Source: Planctomycetota bacterium | GTDB taxonomy: Bacteria > Planctomycetota > Planctomycetia > Planctomycetales > Planctomycetaceae | Length of the DNA: 54,133 bases | Assembly (NCBI GenBank): GCA_003670925.1 | Contig: QWQG01000248.1 | Coordinates: forward strand, 1-54,133 | Direction of reading: 5' to 3' | Notes under the pieces: model-generated | What the model was told of the DNA's origin: nothing | The model's input: the letters and a program-made list of their open reading frames with translations, nothing else | Databases searched by the model: none | Translations under genes and position numbers: made by a program | Part shown: positions 27,674-36,397 of the stretch, one piece after another | Layout: each line of letters opens with the position of its first letter | Numbering within the stretch: position 1 is the stretch's first letter

Positions 27674-28543
27674 ATGCTGTTTCCTGCTGACTTTTTGACA
27701 CGCCTAGAATATCTGTCGATCATCTCCAAACGCGTCTTCCGTGGACAGCTGCTGGCACAGCGGAGGACGATGCAGATGGGGGCAGGGATTGAGTTTTCGG
27801 ATCACCGTGAATACAACAGCGGCGACGATCTCAGATATCTGGACTGGAACATCTACGCTCGTCACGGCGATTTGCTGCTCAAACGATTTCAGGAAGAACA
27901 AGATCTTCACGTCTATCTGATGCTCGACTGTTCACGCAGTATGTCGTTTGGTACGCCGTCAAAGTTTGATCTAGCGCGGCAACTTGTGGCCGCGTTGGCG
28001 TATATCGCCCTCGCCGATCTAGATCGCGTCGCCGTCATCGCGTATGCCAACGGCGTTTGTGCCGAATTACCCATCACGCGGGGCAAGGCCCGCATTCTTC
28101 CGTTCATGAAGTTTCTGGAAGAACTGCCGACCTCCGGCGACGAGACGAACCTTGAAAAGGCCGTTCAGGGATTGCTGCATCGAGGTGCGCGGACCGGACT
28201 TGCTGTCGTCGTCAGTGATCTCTTTGATGAACACGGCTTTCAGAAGGGACTCGACCAACTTCGTCACCGTCGCTTCGACGCGCATGTTATCCAGTTGCAT
28301 GATCCCAAAGAAGCGGACCCCGCATTGTTGGGTGACGCAGAACTTATCGATATCGAATCCGAATCTGTGCGCAGGGTGACCATTACTGAACGCAATCTGA
28401 AATTATACAAACAGCTGTTCACAGATCACCAAGCCGCAGTCCGCGCGTACTGCTGCACCTATAATCTGGGCTGTACGCAGGCGCCTTCAGTCGTGCGTTT
28501 TGATGACTTAATCATGAAGATGATGCGCGAATCCGGCGGCTGA
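27674..28543 (+). CDS. DUF58-domain (vWA-like) protein
   Basis: 289 residues. Shows the DUF58 signature GIEFSDHREYNSGDDLRYLDWNIYAR, split here over about residues 38-63, then YLMLDCSRSMSFG with the DxSxS metal site of vWA folds, and VVVSDLFDEHGF. DUF58 proteins usually act with a MoxR-family ATPase and BatA/BatB-like membrane proteins, and such clusters are linked to envelope assembly or metal/chaperone functions, though no unified role is established. Here the MoxR gene is not adjacent, and the BatA-like gene starts 1.7 kb downstream beyond two unrelated genes. Complete. Confidence 0.88.
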   Translation: MLFPADFLTRLEYLSIISKRVFRGQLLAQRRTMQMGAGIEFSDHREYNSGDDLRYLDWNIYARHGDLLLKRFQEEQDLHVYLMLDCSRSMSFGTPSKFDLARQLVAALAYIALADLDRVAVIAYANGVCAELPITRGKARILPFMKFLEELPTSGDETNLEKAVQGLLHRGARTGLAVVVSDLFDEHGFQKGLDQLRHRRFDAHVIQLHDPKEADPALLGDAELIDIESESVRRVTITERNLKLYKQLFTDHQAAVRAYCCTYNLGCTQAPSVVRFDDLIMKMMRESGG

Positions 28544-28567
28544 GATAGCAGATTCGCCACACATCAC

Positions 28568-29041
28568 TTAACGAGCAAGAGCAAGCATCCCCGCAATCAG
28601 ATCCTCTGCCAAATCTTCATCAACACAATTGTCGCATCTCCCCACAGCAGGATTCACTCCCAGTTCCGCCAAGATTTTCTTGGGGACTTCTGTCACTGTG
28701 GGAAGCACAAGTTTCACTTTCACCTGAAAAGGAAACTTCCCGCTGTTCCCAGCGCGGTTCTGCGAGAAATCGAGCGCAGGATTTTCGGAGATGGCGATGA
28801 GGTTGCCGAGCTTCTCGACCTTCTGCGCGCCGTCACCGAGTTTGTTCGAGTCGTTGAAGTCGGGGAAGTCGGGGAAGTCGCTGCGGGCGAGGCGGGAGTT
28901 GGCGTCGTACTTGTCGGAGACATATTTGATGAACAGCATGAACAGGACGTAGTCCTTGTACTGGCTGGCATCCATGCCGCCACGCAGTTCGTCGCACGAG
29001 GCCCAGAGGGAGGAGTAGAGGTCGGATTTCTTGATGGCCAT
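28568..29041 (-). pseudogene. HsdM N-terminus fused to a DCD-domain C-terminus
   Basis: 157 residues in one open frame. Residues 1-~97 (MAIKKSDLYSSLWASCDEL, GGMDASQYKDYVLFMLFIKY, DFSQNRAG) are the N-terminal helical domain of the type I methylase HsdM; part is missing, replaced by a short repeat (DFPDFPDF). From NSGKFPFQVKVKLVLPTV on, the last ~60 residues match the C-terminal half of the DCD protein at 3206-3589, including RCDNCVDEDLAEDLI. The whole HsdM catalytic domain and all of hsdS lie between these points in an intact locus, so a deletion joined them in frame. A relic of a second type I RM locus; no activity is expected. Confidence 0.8.
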
Positions 29042-29423
29042 GAAGGTTGGAGGTTCGTTGAGAATCTGGTCTTGGTGTCTTAATGTATGTCCCCCGAGCG
29101 ACGCGTTCTGCCTCCGGCGATTGAAGGAAGGTCGATATCAGAAAACGGCGTGATTCGACAGTCACGCACGTTGGCTCCCCACGGCGTGCGGCGCCAACGA
29201 TTTCTTCTCTTGCCACGCCCATCACGACCAGCCCGGAAATTGCGGTGGAATAATTGCGCATCCGCTGGATGACAACCCCGCGATGGCACACTTGCTTATT
29301 TTATGATGTTGGCCAAAATGTGGGCACAATGTGAGCCAGAAAACTCGATAGCAAAATTTCGTCCGGAAAACACAACACAAAAACTGGCCCACGAAGCATT
29401 GATCAAGATCGGGGAGCGATGAA
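29042..29423. other. Gap upstream of the HsdM-DCD relic
   Basis: About 380 bp between the relic (leftward) and the 2H phosphoesterase gene (rightward). Likely contains the ancestral hsdM promoter and the start of the neighbouring gene's control region. Includes a GC-rich CCCCACGGCGTGCGGCGCC stretch near 29177-29195 similar in character to repeats elsewhere. No gene seen. Confidence 0.35.
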
Positions 29424-30167
29424 ATGGCGATGACGGTTTTTATGTTAGCGGCGGCTCTTGGCATGGGGGCAGTGGGCGGACTGCCTCTAGGTGATCCAGA
29501 CAAGAGTCACCAAGCCGAAACGGTAGTGGCGATTGATGTGCTGCTCCATCCTGATGCGACGATGCTCGCGGCAGCGGCAGCGGCAAATTTGTCGTTGCGG
29601 CAAGACTACCCGGCTGGGTTCGCGCTGGACACGTTGCACACGCCCCATGTTTCGATGATCCAACGGTTCGTGCGACGAACCGACTTGGAAAAACTGAAAA
29701 AGTCTCTGGAGAAAGTGTTTGCGGCGCACGATGTTACGAAATTGAAGCTCCGGGCCGTCGGCTATTATTCGTTGCCAGTGGGCGAACTAGGGCTGGCTGG
29801 GATTGTGGTGGAACCCACGGCCGAATTGCGCGAGCTACAGGCGCAGATTATCGCGGCAGTAGAACCTTTTGCCGTCAAAGGGACGGACGCGGCATTCGTG
29901 CCCTCGCCGGATGGATCAGTGACGGCGCCGTCGATCGTGGAGTATGTGAACACCTACGTCCCTCAGCGGAGCGGGAAGAATTTTAATCCGCATGTCACGG
30001 TAGGACTTGGCAACACGCCGTTTGTAAAGCAGATGATTGCGGCGCCGTTTGCGACGTTTGATTTTAAGGTGAAGGGGGCGAGTCTTTTTCACCTAGGAAA
30101 TTACGGGACTGCCGCGGTGGAACTCTGGCCAAAGTCACCATCGGAACTCGAAAAATCGAAGAAGTGA
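29424..30167 (+). CDS. Secreted 2H phosphoesterase superfamily protein
   Basis: 247 residues from ATG 29424, preceded by GGGGAG 7 nt upstream. N-terminal hydrophobic signal-like segment MAMTVFMLAAALGMGAVGG suggests export. The two catalytic motifs of the 2H family are present, H75-V-S and H190-V-T (FNPHVTVGLG), with typical ~115-residue spacing. Relatives include 2'-5' RNA ligases and cyclic phosphodiesterases acting on 2',3'-cyclic ends. A signal peptide is unusual for an RNA-processing enzyme, so a periplasmic or extracellular substrate is likely; identity unknown. It sits inside the BatA/DUF58 cluster, between the RM relic and the BatA-like gene. Confidence 0.78.
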   Translation: MAMTVFMLAAALGMGAVGGLPLGDPDKSHQAETVVAIDVLLHPDATMLAAAAAANLSLRQDYPAGFALDTLHTPHVSMIQRFVRRTDLEKLKKSLEKVFAAHDVTKLKLRAVGYYSLPVGELGLAGIVVEPTAELRELQAQIIAAVEPFAVKGTDAAFVPSPDGSVTAPSIVEYVNTYVPQRSGKNFNPHVTVGLGNTPFVKQMIAAPFATFDFKVKGASLFHLGNYGTAAVELWPKSPSELEKSKK

Positions 30168-30281
30168 ACTTCCGCCGTTCATCCATCTCACCACCCGATC
30201 TTCGAACCCGACGTTAGCTCAATTCTGCGAAGAAAACTGTACCATACGCAGAATGGACACACGCTCAATGATCTGTAACTG

Positions 30282-32315
30282 ATGTCCTTTGCACTCCCAA
30301 TCGCATTCACGCTCGCCGCTCTCGCAGTGCCGATCATGGGGTTGTACGTCCTGAAAGTCAGGCTGCGGCGAGTGCCGGTCTCGACAAATCTATTTTGGAA
30401 GCAAATCTACGACGAGAAACCTCCTCGCTCGATCTGGCAGCATTTTCGGCATTTTGTTTCGCTGCTGCTGCAATTGCTGTTGTTGCTGTTGATCGTGCTC
30501 GCGCTTAGTGATCCCTATTTTTCGTGGCAATTATTAGAATCTCGACGGTTGGTCGTAGTGTTTGACAATTCGGCGAGCATGCGGGCAACTGATATTGGGC
30601 CGTCGCGACTTGCTGCCGCGAAGTCAGCCGCTTTAGAAATCATCGATGGCATGCGATTTCGCGACGAAGTTGCGATTGTGCTTGCAGGGAGCACACCGGA
30701 AGTGATCGTCGGCATGTCTGGCCACGCACCAACGCTGCGCGACGCGATTAACACGCTCTCTTTTTCTGACAATCCAACGCACTTAGTCGCAGCCATTGAG
30801 TTGGGACATCAGTTGCTCGATCAGCATCCGCACGGTCAGATTTTTGTTATGACGGACGGTGCCATAGACAGCCAAGATCTGCCGTTGCCGTCTGCGCTTG
30901 AGAGCAACGCTTCTCTCGATCCAACGTCTGTCGCACCACACAAAACGCAGCGCATGGCTTCGGTGGTTGAGTATCATCTGTTTGCCACTGCCGCTGCAAA
31001 CGTCGGCATTACTCAATTGCAAGTGCGTCGAAGTTTGATTGATCCGTTGGGTTATGAGATTTTGGCATCCGTTCGCAATGCATCCGCAAATCAGGTGGCA
31101 TGTCGTCTCGAGTTTCTACTCAACGATGTCCCGGTGGATGTGATTCCACTGATCCTGAAACCAGAAGAAATTTGGAGTCGTGCCATCGAAAAAACGTCAC
31201 TGGAAGGCGGACGACTCGAAGGCGTGCTGACGCAGATTCACGGCATTGAGACGAAAGATGTGTCGGAGAAAACAAATGCGACAAAGTTGGACACGCTGGA
31301 TTTTCTGTCCACGGACAATAACGCGTGGGCCTTGTTGCCGTCTCGGAAGACGCAACGCGTGCTGCTTGTATCACCGGGAAATTTATTTTTGCAGAAGGTG
31401 TTTGAAGCCAATCCCCTCGCTGAAGTATCAATTCGGAGAGATTTTCCAGCACAATGGCCGGTTGATTCGATCATTGTGTTGCACGGCAACGTGCCGAGTA
31501 TTCTGCCGCCGGGAAACGTGTTTGTCATTGATCCGATGGGCAGTTGCGATCAATGGGAGCAAGGCGTTGCAATCGAAACTCCGATCGTGACGGAGCAGAA
31601 CAAATCGTCGCCCCTGATGAATCACATTCGTCTCGACAATGTGCTGATTCCAGACGCAAAGCAGTTGCTTTTTAGGACACCACCGCAGGCCCTAGCAAAA
31701 ACGCTGTCTGGGGAATCCGTGTATGCCGAAGTGCAACGACCTGAGGGGAAATGTCTGGTGCTGAGCGTCAATTTGGAGACTAGCGACCTTGCGTTTCGCA
31801 CGGCGTTCCCGATCCTGGTGGCAAATTCGCTTGGATGGTTTTCCGGATCTACGGGAGAACTTCAGCAATCGCTGCCAACCGGTGCCGTGACGACAGTCAC
31901 GATCAATAGGGCAACCCGTGTCTCCGATGATGTGGTGCTCAACTCGCCCCACGGAGAAACAACGGTGCTTTTTGTTGCAGGGCCGGATTCCGTGAACATA
32001 CCTTTAACGGCCGTAGGTTCATCACAGTCCGCCACGATTGGCCCGCTGCATGAGGTCGGAGTCTGGTCAGTCAGGCACGGCAGAAAAGAGACAACGGCGG
32101 ACATTCCTGCCAACATTCTCGCTGAAGTCGCTGTGAATCTCGCCAGCAATCGGGAATCCGACTTGCGGCCAGCTAAGGAACTTGTCGAATCACGGCAGAC
32201 CCATTTTCCGGCTGCGGGGTGGCTCCGTCGTCCGTTCTGGTATTATTTGGTTCTCGTGGCCTGCAGCCTGACAATATTGGAGTGGTTTCTGTATCAAAGG
32301 AGGCTGATTTCATAA
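30282..32315 (+). CDS. BatA-like membrane protein with vWA domain
   Basis: 677 residues. N-terminal BatA pattern: IAFTLAALAVPIMGLYVLKVRLRR (TM 1), FVSLLLQLLLLLLIVLALSDPYF (TM 2), then a vWA domain with VVVFDNSASM (MIDAS DxSxS), RDEVAIVLAG and VMTDGAID. The middle and C-terminal parts are exported beta-rich regions, and WYYLVLVACSLTILEWFLY is the C-terminal TM. Such proteins act with DUF58 and MoxR members at the inner membrane. It ends overlapping the next gene by 1 bp (TAATG). Confidence 0.87.
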   Translation: MSFALPIAFTLAALAVPIMGLYVLKVRLRRVPVSTNLFWKQIYDEKPPRSIWQHFRHFVSLLLQLLLLLLIVLALSDPYFSWQLLESRRLVVVFDNSASMRATDIGPSRLAAAKSAALEIIDGMRFRDEVAIVLAGSTPEVIVGMSGHAPTLRDAINTLSFSDNPTHLVAAIELGHQLLDQHPHGQIFVMTDGAIDSQDLPLPSALESNASLDPTSVAPHKTQRMASVVEYHLFATAAANVGITQLQVRRSLIDPLGYEILASVRNASANQVACRLEFLLNDVPVDVIPLILKPEEIWSRAIEKTSLEGGRLEGVLTQIHGIETKDVSEKTNATKLDTLDFLSTDNNAWALLPSRKTQRVLLVSPGNLFLQKVFEANPLAEVSIRRDFPAQWPVDSIIVLHGNVPSILPPGNVFVIDPMGSCDQWEQGVAIETPIVTEQNKSSPLMNHIRLDNVLIPDAKQLLFRTPPQALAKTLSGESVYAEVQRPEGKCLVLSVNLETSDLAFRTAFPILVANSLGWFSGSTGELQQSLPTGAVTTVTINRATRVSDDVVLNSPHGETTVLFVAGPDSVNIPLTAVGSSQSATIGPLHEVGVWSVRHGRKETTADIPANILAEVAVNLASNRESDLRPAKELVESRQTHFPAAGWLRRPFWYYLVLVACSLTILEWFLYQRRLIS

Positions 32316-34945
32316 TGCTTCCAGTTGAATTCACGCAACCAACATGGCTAACCCTGATCGTCCCGATGGGGGTGGCGTTGGCGTTTTGGTTTGTTCGCAG
32401 TTTGAGCGACTTTCCGAGGCGGCAGCGGATCATGTCGCTCGTGACGCGTTCGGTCATCTGCCTGCTTTTGGTGCTAGCACTCTCAGGTTTGACGTGGCTC
32501 CACCGCACGCACGAGCAGTTTGTACTATTCGTCGTCGACCAAAGTTTGAGCATTGGAGCGCGTGCTGAAATCAGGGCGACCGAGTTTCTGGAAATTGCCG
32601 CGAATCAGAAGGGATCGCACAGGGTCGCCTACCTTCCGTTTGCCGCCACGATCGGCAAGGTGCAGGAAGAACGGGTGGTCTATGGTGCGACCCCGTCGAT
32701 TCTGGCGCAGCCCACGTATCCCGGGGAGCGTGTTCCGCCTTCAAGGGACGCGGTGGCAGATCAACACGACACACGCGACGGCACGAATTTAGCCGCTGCC
32801 ATCGAAGCTGCAGTAGGCTATCTGCCTCCGGGTTATGTGCCGCAGATTGTCGTCTTGACGGATGGCAATCAGACCGACGGCAATGCTCTTGCGGCGGCGG
32901 CGCGGAGCCGAGTCCCCGTGAGCACAATTCCGCTGCCAGCGCGGTCGGAACCGGAAGTGCAGGTTTCTGCCGTTGAGGTGCCAATTGAAGTTCGCGAAGG
33001 GGAGCCGTTCTTTGTCGATGTTACGATTCATGCAAATCACGACGATGAAGGTTTGGTGGAAGTATTTCGCGGCGATTACAAAGTACTCAGCGAAACCCGT
33101 CCGCTCAAAACGGGAGAAAATAAATTCCGTTTTCAACAGTCGATCGAGCATGATCGGATGGTGGCTTTTAAAGTGCGTCTTTCGGGACTGCAGGGTGATA
33201 CGCTGCTCGCCAACAACACAGATTCGGGGCTCGTCTATGCGACTGGAAAACCGCGAGTCCTGATCATCGAGAGCGATCCAAATCTGATTCGGGAACTCGC
33301 CTTCGCCTTGGAAGACGAAGGTATTCAGGTCGATGTGCGACCGCCCCAGGGTCTGCCGGCGACCCTTGCCGGACTTCAGAACTATGAACTGTTGATGCTG
33401 TCCAATGTCCCGGCAACCGCGTTGACTCAGCAACAAATGGAAATCACGCGGACTTGGGTTCAGGATTTCGGAGGCGGCTTTATCATGCTCGGTGGGGAAC
33501 AGTCATTCGGCCTTGGCGGTTATTACAAGAGTCCGCTCGAAGAAATCCTCCCTGTCCGCAGCGACTTCGAAAAGGAAAAAGAGAAACCGTCGTTGGGGAT
33601 GGTATTGGTGATTGACCGCTCAGGCTCCATGGACGGTGATCCGCTTGAAATGGCAAAGACGGCTGCGCGCTCGGCGGTGGAACTGCTCGGCAATCGAGAT
33701 CAGATCGCGGTGTTAGCGTTTGATGATCAAACGCACGTGATCAGTGAAATGCAGTCTGCCAGCAACAAGGGCAAGATAAGTGATGAAATTTCGCGAATTG
33801 AATCTGGCGGCGGAACAAGCATGTATCCGGCGATGGAAATGTCTTTTGAAATTCTTAGTGCAACATCAGCGAAGTTGAAGCATGTGATCATGCTAACAGA
33901 CGGCGTTTCCAACGCCGGCGATTTTGAAGCGATGGCACAGCAGATGGTCTCCGCAAAGATCACAGTCTCCACAGTGGCCTTGGGGGGTGCGGCCACAGAA
34001 CTGCTTGAATCCATCGCCCGCATCGGCAAGGGACGTTATTACCTCGCAGAAGATGCATCGCAGGTACCGCAAATATTTGCCAAGGAAACAGTAACCGCCA
34101 GTAAGTCGGCAATCGACGAAGAGCCATTTGTACCGCAGGTGGTTCGCGCAACGCATGCGTTGCGGGAGCTTGATATGGAAGCGGCGCCGTTCCTTTTGGG
34201 CTACGTCATGACGCGGCCAAAGCCGACGAGTGAAGTGATCTTGGCGACCGAAAAAGGTGACCCGCTCTTAGTGTGGTGGCGGTACGGCCTCGGGATGACA
34301 GCCGCTTTTACGTCAGATGCGAAAAGTCGCTGGGCAGCAGAATGGCTAACATGGCCTGGCTACGGAAAATTCTGGACTCAGGTTGTGCGGCAGACGATGC
34401 GGAAGAGCGACACGCGTGGAATTCAGTTGACGGTATCGCAGAAGGGCAGGCGGGCAGAAGTCACCGTTGATGCGGTGAACGAAATCGGCCAGTTTCTGAA
34501 TCACTCAGAAGTGGAACTCACGGTGATCAATCCGCAGTTGAGGCGTGAAAAATCGCGGCTAAAACAAACGGCACCTGGTCGTTACGCGACCGATTTCACC
34601 ACGTTGGAGCCAGGCGCATACCATCTTGAGGTCGCCTTGAAGCAAGGTGACATCGTCGCCTATCGCCAATCGCGTGGGCTGATTGTGGGATACAGCGACG
34701 AACTCCGCATTCAGCCGCCAAATGAAGCATTGCTGAAAGAAATCGCCGGCATTTCCGGTGGCCAGTTCAATCCAGAACCTGCACGAATCTTCGACCGCCC
34801 AAAGGCCTGGGCGACGCGTCCACGACCGCTTTGGTCATGGATGTTGGCGGTTGCCGCATTTCTACTCGTCTTGGACGTCGCCCTGCGGAGAATTGAATGG
34901 CCCTTGCATTTGCGAGGCCGGATAGAGGCGTCACCCTTCAATTAA
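32315..34945 (+). CDS. Membrane protein with two vWA domains and a glutamine-amidotransferase-like domain
   Basis: 876 residues from ATG 32315, which has AGGAGG about 11 nt upstream; longer starts run back into the BatA gene. Two N-terminal TMs (LIVPMGVALAFWFV and ICLLLVLALSGLTWL), a first vWA-like fold (FVVDQSLSIG, VVLTDGNQTD), a GATase1-like domain (VLIIESDPNLI ... GGGFIMLGGEQSFGLGG), a second vWA with full MIDAS (LVIDRSGSMDGD, MLTDGVSNAG), and a C-terminal TM. This domain order is a known planctomycete/PVC and Bat-associated architecture. The first vWA lacks the canonical DxSxS Ser pattern (DQSLS). Function unknown. Confidence 0.86.
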   Translation: MLPVEFTQPTWLTLIVPMGVALAFWFVRSLSDFPRRQRIMSLVTRSVICLLLVLALSGLTWLHRTHEQFVLFVVDQSLSIGARAEIRATEFLEIAANQKGSHRVAYLPFAATIGKVQEERVVYGATPSILAQPTYPGERVPPSRDAVADQHDTRDGTNLAAAIEAAVGYLPPGYVPQIVVLTDGNQTDGNALAAAARSRVPVSTIPLPARSEPEVQVSAVEVPIEVREGEPFFVDVTIHANHDDEGLVEVFRGDYKVLSETRPLKTGENKFRFQQSIEHDRMVAFKVRLSGLQGDTLLANNTDSGLVYATGKPRVLIIESDPNLIRELAFALEDEGIQVDVRPPQGLPATLAGLQNYELLMLSNVPATALTQQQMEITRTWVQDFGGGFIMLGGEQSFGLGGYYKSPLEEILPVRSDFEKEKEKPSLGMVLVIDRSGSMDGDPLEMAKTAARSAVELLGNRDQIAVLAFDDQTHVISEMQSASNKGKISDEISRIESGGGTSMYPAMEMSFEILSATSAKLKHVIMLTDGVSNAGDFEAMAQQMVSAKITVSTVALGGAATELLESIARIGKGRYYLAEDASQVPQIFAKETVTASKSAIDEEPFVPQVVRATHALRELDMEAAPFLLGYVMTRPKPTSEVILATEKGDPLLVWWRYGLGMTAAFTSDAKSRWAAEWLTWPGYGKFWTQVVRQTMRKSDTRGIQLTVSQKGRRAEVTVDAVNEIGQFLNHSEVELTVINPQLRREKSRLKQTAPGRYATDFTTLEPGAYHLEVALKQGDIVAYRQSRGLIVGYSDELRIQPPNEALLKEIAGISGGQFNPEPARIFDRPKAWATRPRPLWSWMLAVAAFLLVLDVALRRIEWPLHLRGRIEASPFN

Positions 34946-35158
34946 AGAAAAGGCGCGCATCTGGCGATCGGCAGGAGCGTGCAGAGACGAATTCGAGAAA
35001 GAGATGGCTCGTCGGTGGCTAGAATTGCACTGTTCGAGTTTTTACAGTTTCTCCACAACTGACGGCGTCAATGTTACAAACTGGGCGATCTAATTTTCCA
35101 AAGCATTTTGATTATCCAAGATTTGTGCTGCGATCTGAGTCAGGCAAGGAATAATTTT

Positions 35159-36256
35159 GTGAGTCACAATATCGCATTATCTGAAACCGATCGGGACCTG
35201 CCAAAGCACGTGAAAAATGGCTTCATGCGGTACCGCGATTTTCAACCATTGACCCAAGGTGGTGAAGCCATCCTGCGCACCTGCGTGGATGAGAATCTCG
35301 GCCGCGTCGTTGTGATGAAGACGCTGCAACCACAGTTTCAGAATCTGCAAACGTATCAGAAACGTTTTCTCCGTGAAGCCCGCGTGACTGCTCAAATCCC
35401 GCATCCCGCCACGATACCTGTTTACGAACTCAGTCGGGATGCGGACGGCAACGCCTACTTCACAATGAAGAAACTTGGTGGTCGAGATCTGAGCGATATC
35501 CTCGATCAACAGTCAGCCAAACATCAGCCCACAGTGGATCAATATCCGCGGGAAACGCTGCTGAATGTGCTCATTCACGCTGGCCAGTGTCTGGCGTTTG
35601 CACATGACCATGGTGTTGTGCATCGGGATATGAAACCTGCCAATATTATGATCGGTGACTACGGCGAAGTGATGGTTTTGGACTGGGGGCTGGCCAAAGT
35701 TTGGGACATGGATGACAACGATGATGTCGACCAACTGATCCGCAGTGGCAAACAAGTGATGTCGGGACGACTCACGGGGCGTGGTGATGTCCAAGGGACT
35801 CCGTTTTATATGTCGCCAGAACAGGCTGTTGAAACAGGTGATGTTGACGGACGTTCGGACATCTACAGTATGGGCATCATTTTGTTTGAAGTGCTGACTG
35901 GCGAAAGTTATATGTCAGGGAAGAATTTCAAAGAAATCAAACGCAAACTGCTTGAAGATCCCGTTCGTCAACCCATTCGTGTTGCACCGAAGAAGCACAT
36001 CTCTGCTGAACTGAATGCCATTTGTTCCAAGGCGTTACAGCGGCAACCGGTGGATCGCTACCAAAATATGTCACTGCTGATCGATGATCTGCGTGCGGCA
36101 ATGCTGGGGAACCCGGTGTCGGCTTATAAGGAACCGTTGCTGGCTAAGATCCTCAAATGGCGCAACCGAAAGATTTTCAGTGTCGCTTCCGTTGTGTGGA
36201 TGCTGGCCGGTGCAGGAATTGTGGTCGTGGTGGAAGTCTTGTTGAAACTGATCTAA
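35159..36256 (+). CDS. Membrane-anchored Ser/Thr protein kinase, DWG type
   Basis: 365 residues. GTG 35159 is chosen because AAGGA sits 8 nt upstream; TTG 35108 and ATG 35225 are other options. Kinase fold with a weak G-loop (LTQGGEAILR), invariant Lys VVMK54, H155-R-D157-MKPANIM catalytic loop, D175-W-G instead of DFG, GTPFYMSPEQA (APE loop) and a conserved ARG in KALQRQPVDRYQ. One C-terminal TM (VASVVWMLAGAGIVVVVEVLLKL) with almost nothing outside, so signal input must come from partners or the membrane. Planctomycete genomes carry many of these; the substrate is unknown. Confidence 0.88.
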   Translation: MSHNIALSETDRDLPKHVKNGFMRYRDFQPLTQGGEAILRTCVDENLGRVVVMKTLQPQFQNLQTYQKRFLREARVTAQIPHPATIPVYELSRDADGNAYFTMKKLGGRDLSDILDQQSAKHQPTVDQYPRETLLNVLIHAGQCLAFAHDHGVVHRDMKPANIMIGDYGEVMVLDWGLAKVWDMDDNDDVDQLIRSGKQVMSGRLTGRGDVQGTPFYMSPEQAVETGDVDGRSDIYSMGIILFEVLTGESYMSGKNFKEIKRKLLEDPVRQPIRVAPKKHISAELNAICSKALQRQPVDRYQNMSLLIDDLRAAMLGNPVSAYKEPLLAKILKWRNRKIFSVASVVWMLAGAGIVVVVEVLLKLI

Positions 36257-36397
36257 ACTTGAAAGTGGTAAAGTGCGTGCACGCTGCGGGGATCATTGGG
36301 GTGTCGATACTCCGCTGCTGATATTCCGATGTCGAACCAACTGCCGTATTTCGTTACTGGTTTAACCCGCAATCACCGAGAGCGATGGAGATCTGAG

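Noticed and set aside
28833-29291. 152-codon minus-strand frame overlapping the HsdM-DCD relic
   Set aside because: It is a shifted frame of the HsdM part; the translation lacks any HsdM pattern while the other frame matches clearly.
32789-33436. 215-codon minus-strand frame in the vWA gene
   Set aside because: Antisense to the GATase-like domain of the protein at 32315; Arg/His-rich composition, no motifs.
35041-35158. Possible tRNA or small RNA before the kinase gene
   Set aside because: No cloverleaf arms or TPsiC loop (GTTCGAATC-type) could be formed; no conserved RNA motif seen.
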